NCBI GenBank assembly: GCA_003487005.1
Contig: DNFG01000415.1
Location: 1-8,960, forward strand
Direction of reading: 5' to 3'
From: Bryobacterales bacterium
Lineage (GTDB): Bacteria; Acidobacteriota; Terriglobia; Bryobacterales; Bryobacteraceae
Length of the DNA stretch: 8,960 bases
In this document: in pieces, positions 8,801 through 8,960 of the stretch
How the letters are laid out: each line of letters starts with the position of its first letter
Position numbering within the stretch: position 1 is the stretch's first letter
Notes under the pieces: model-generated
Databases searched by the model: none
What the model was told of the DNA's origin: nothing
Seen by the model: the letters and a program-made list of their open reading frames with translations, nothing else
Program-made: the position numbers and the translations under genes

Positions 8801-8915
8801 ATGGCGTCTGATCCCCATCGCCCCGAAGGAGCCCGAACCGCTCAGCCTGCAACTCAAGGGGAAGACCGTGTTGCGGACCGCCCCTGCCCCCGAAAAGGAG
8901 GTGAAAGACCAGTAG
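2853..8915 (+). CDS. Giant secreted protein of about 19 bacterial Ig-like (Big_5/SbsA-type) repeats
   Basis: 2020 residues from the GTG at 2853 to the TAG at 8913-8915. Residues 1-23 form a Sec signal peptide: basic R2/K5, hydrophobic core LFVYIASLFLALTSS, and an AQA cleavage site before Q24. The mature protein is a chain of Ig-like repeats beginning near residues 26, 127, 237, 345, 462, 567, 669, 770, 872, 973, 1079, 1183, 1286, 1399, 1503, 1619, 1722, 1826 and 1933 (last one short). The typical pattern is P-x-x-G-A-x-D-V-P, then a strand like VRLGFSKPM, a turn such as L-x-P-x-x-x-Y, and a closing D-L-A-G-N-P followed by F-x-F-T-T. This matches the Big_5 (SbsA Ig-like) family known from S-layer and surface proteins. 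Repeats 8, 9 and 11 are divergent. No catalytic domain, LPXTG, PEP-CTERM or other sorting tail is seen; the C-terminus is charged (PEKEVKDQ). A structural, adhesive or cell-envelope role is inferred; the specific function is unknown. Confidence 0.9.
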   Translation: MRYLKLFVYIASLFLALTSSAQAQLPGFPVELIPGPDATGVPVDTCVVVVGTGSSWASQMTVTLRRQDGQAVETRRESGGIDDIYKPAEPLQPLTSYTIRVEPHPSLGAPFESGFTTGAGPAEDPPGVAAFDPASGTVGVPLFGPFHVRFNRPVRNTSARPLQQAIRVVDRLGQMTGIAVTLAADGLSAQIALVNTWTMPTLHRILVDPEKLLDRTGVGGRGPVQEGILLTALAPGTGFEVLTAYPGDGAEDVPANVRPQVLFNRQAWTGITGEVGQVTCGDNRIPAQVEFRAMGRVLGLNLSQLLPPRTRCRWTIPAGVTDMHGIPAPEFSAEFTTGAGPDIRRGFLIESSPASHQTVPAPANAWPRLRFNKPVHPVSALLAAEFTGAVNGVMEAVEAEVEFFAEGTGVLFRPRAPLKPKVVYQLGAGNLRSNVWDLGGESLSVSDYNLRYRESADEQPPVLTMTLPLPDAQDVHPGTAIVLGFSEEMGAALVQEPVTITGAGEKVAAQFVRTPRSIRLNPDQLLKPDTMYEVQVRGLADLAGNPLPDRSFTFRTAASAAAAPAFNPVSYEPASSAVDVDPGTSIRLHFNLPVGGVLPGGVLAISGHTSPGLAFRTSVDGSMVEIIPEERLPVGVQISLSLTVLDQQARSHSLWLQFKTLDAQGGTFHVMSITPEPGVVAVRQDLELTFNFQEPVNPLTLNSRNLLVDDGSPRLNFTPSFSDDYRSATIVVPGAAPVKVFASDGIRSMSGAALEPRFFEYWPQPEPAGLLNYGGRPASRPVQGSPIEPGDPFTVFLDAPIDPAGVERWALVTADGVPWPGEFEVGALGFTLTFRPARDFPPSSRVVLFERWRLESLRTLAEFVTAAAVPDLRHSVDALTPLPRLPMLDFEFPLPADPGIVRFSLRTSPGLQAPTEVPLRVSQRSERILRVIPEIPLVDGNYQIAVSGADSAGWPLGFFGTFQVRHRPDARPVTLRVAPPPGSSNLPLNSLVSLLFDESVNRVTVNRRTLRLMEDEREIPVRIEFVNAAGVRLIPLVALRPETGYRVVMEGVEDMQGRPVEPVDWTFHTGRNLDFQPPQISSSAVPTLGGYRLLAPDAPVTIDSSEALDPVAAVLENSWFHEPWDATVADDLLSAVYTPASIRDRGAALALSLRGLRDLSGNVSSSTYFPYSTAIAEDAEPPRLLDFFPSGGTRDVPVNAQITIRFDEPVDTGSIADIRLSRDGERIRLIPQVGPQNMLQLRPERMLVPGAEYSLVVEGVRDIWGNPMDGRHQAAFQTGARADAAPTVCQGPGSTTLPANARITLSFSKPMSPPTVLNGLSLHRLVEGSGGMYAPVPAGILLAADGLGATLVPETPLEPRQVYRITGAGLRDFAGTGCADTLQTSWSFTAAAEAHDPPRVTAVPPNGATDVPRNALAGVVFDRPMPRRPDAPVRLFCDNDEIRLLEQSSLPLLFSRASGILPRGAACRMDVDAFEDFAGNRSAPFATSFTVADAAASDLTRPQLLSTTPASGEVGVNPASPVRLGFSKLMRQPWSLSPEVEMQATGLQWRFTGTAAADGRDVFLNPNPAWPAATRISISLRQTVSSVPASLADLAGNRVDRLYQLSFHTAALPDSEPPRLEWVSPGSGGSLRAMDTRFVLQFSEPVILKPGALALFAGTSALSATATLSEDARRIELAAQIPPNSTISLLLGDLITDLAGNPLAARQFTWTSLDAEGYGQPQVNTVNPENHRQVQSGDLEISLDFSRPMNVPTTTAAFRVMEDGEWIGGTVTLNPSGRQLRYKPDRPFQPGARVDVFLLSTALSIDGVPLHQSFVSRFYVAAGAGPTAFEVVRKYVVAEEEVGRPVLEIEFSRPLDPASVNGETVWARIGSRRVHGVLSLEHGRLLRFRADEPLPEDEAIVLTAGASLTALDGEPFAGRDFQFTSADLVHEAELEAVDEAADGAIRLRFVAPVSSGMRFKAGLDGVDNLWDRFHWSESADRREWRLIPIAPKEPEPLSLQLKGKTVLRTAPAPEKEVKDQ
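2928..8912 (+). repeat. Tandem Ig-like domain array, about 19 units of 101-116 residues
   Basis: Approximate unit starts in nucleotides: 2928, 3231, 3561, 3885, 4236, 4551, 4857, 5160, 5466, 5769, 6087, 6399, 6708, 7047, 7359, 7707, 8016, 8328 and 8649. The central ones are 101-106 residues; longer ones (113 and 116) come at units 13 and 15. Closing D-x-x-G-N motifs are visible in units 5 (DLAGNP), 11 (DLSGNV), 12 (DIWGNP), 14 (DFAGNR), 15 (DLAGNR) and 16 (DLAGNP). Units 1 and 3 end in nearly identical DNA (FTTGAG, at 3195 and 3855, 660 bp apart). Otherwise the units have diverged strongly, which points to an old array rather than recent expansion. Confidence 0.8.
8893..8904 (+). promoter_or_regulatory. 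Strong Shine-Dalgarno sequence inside the end of the Ig-repeat gene
   Basis: AAAAGGAGGTGA is complementary over at least ten bases to the usual 3' end of bacterial 16S rRNA. It lies within the last codons of the preceding gene (encoding E-K-E-V-K) and ends 10 nt before a GTG at 8915-8917. Counted from the GGAGG core the gap is 13 nt, somewhat long. It is far stronger than the site in front of the 2853 gene, which suggests that it serves a downstream gene. Confidence 0.5.
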
Positions 8916-8960
8916 TGCCTGCCCCGCTTCGGGTCCGGCAGGCCGGCAGGTGGCAGACAA
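8915..8960 (+). CDS. Possible start of a downstream, translationally coupled gene (truncated by window edge)
   Basis: The GTG at 8915-8917 overlaps the TAG stop of the Ig-repeat gene (TAGTG) and is preceded by a near-perfect ribosome site. The frame is open to the window end: 15 codons reading V(M)-P-A-P-L-R-V-R-Q-A-G-R-W-Q-T. Stop/start overlap of this kind is typical of coupled genes in an operon. The fragment is too short to identify. The alternative is that this is the 3' untranslated region with a terminator hairpin (8917-8943), in which case no gene exists here. Confidence 0.35.
   Translation, partial: MPAPLRVRQAGRWQT
8917..8943 (+). terminator. GC-rich hairpin after the Ig-repeat gene, possible terminator
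   Basis: GCCTGC (8917-8922) can pair with GCAGGC (8938-8943), and inside it CCCG (8923-8926) pairs with CGGG (8930-8933) across a CTT loop, leaving TCCG bulged. No T-tract follows within the visible bases, so this is not a standard intrinsic terminator. CCGGCAGG is exactly duplicated at 8935-8950, so an alternative pairing with the second copy is possible. Confidence 0.25.

Overview
This is a GC-rich bacterial window (roughly two thirds G+C by eye) dominated by two same-strand genes for repetitive, beta-rich proteins. No RNA gene, CRISPR array, insertion sequence, plasmid or phage gene is visible. The taxonomic signal is weak. A very long Sec-secreted protein made of Big_5-type Ig-like domains, next to an RCC1-repeat protein, would fit soil-type Acidobacteriota (Bryobacterales/Solibacter-like) or Verrucomicrobiota, but nothing here decides it.

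Layout. (1) Positions 1-1866 hold the 3' part of an RCC1-repeat gene that enters from the left edge. Thirteen blade-like repeats of about 50 residues are visible, close to two seven-bladed beta-propellers. (2) Positions 1867-2852 form a gap of about 1 kb without a convincing gene. It holds a G-rich repeat cluster, a strongly C-over-G stretch and, at its right end, an AT-rich translation start region. (3) Positions 2853-8915 encode a 2020-residue secreted protein: a GTG start, a clean signal peptide, then about 19 Ig-like repeats of 101-116 residues with no recognisable catalytic domain or C-terminal anchor. (4) At the right edge a near-perfect Shine-Dalgarno sequence lies inside the last codons of that gene, and a GTG overlaps its stop codon. 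This suggests a translationally coupled third gene, of which only 15 codons are visible. A GC hairpin in the same place offers a competing reading.

The two main genes share a style (repeat-built, probably extracellular scaffold or adhesion-type proteins) but are separated by about 1 kb, so there is no good evidence that they form one operon. I do not see a recognisable new enzymatic, defence or mobile system. The points most worth checking are the paired cysteines in selected Ig repeats, the 13-bp tandem repeat carrying the start codon, and the stop/start overlap at the right edge.
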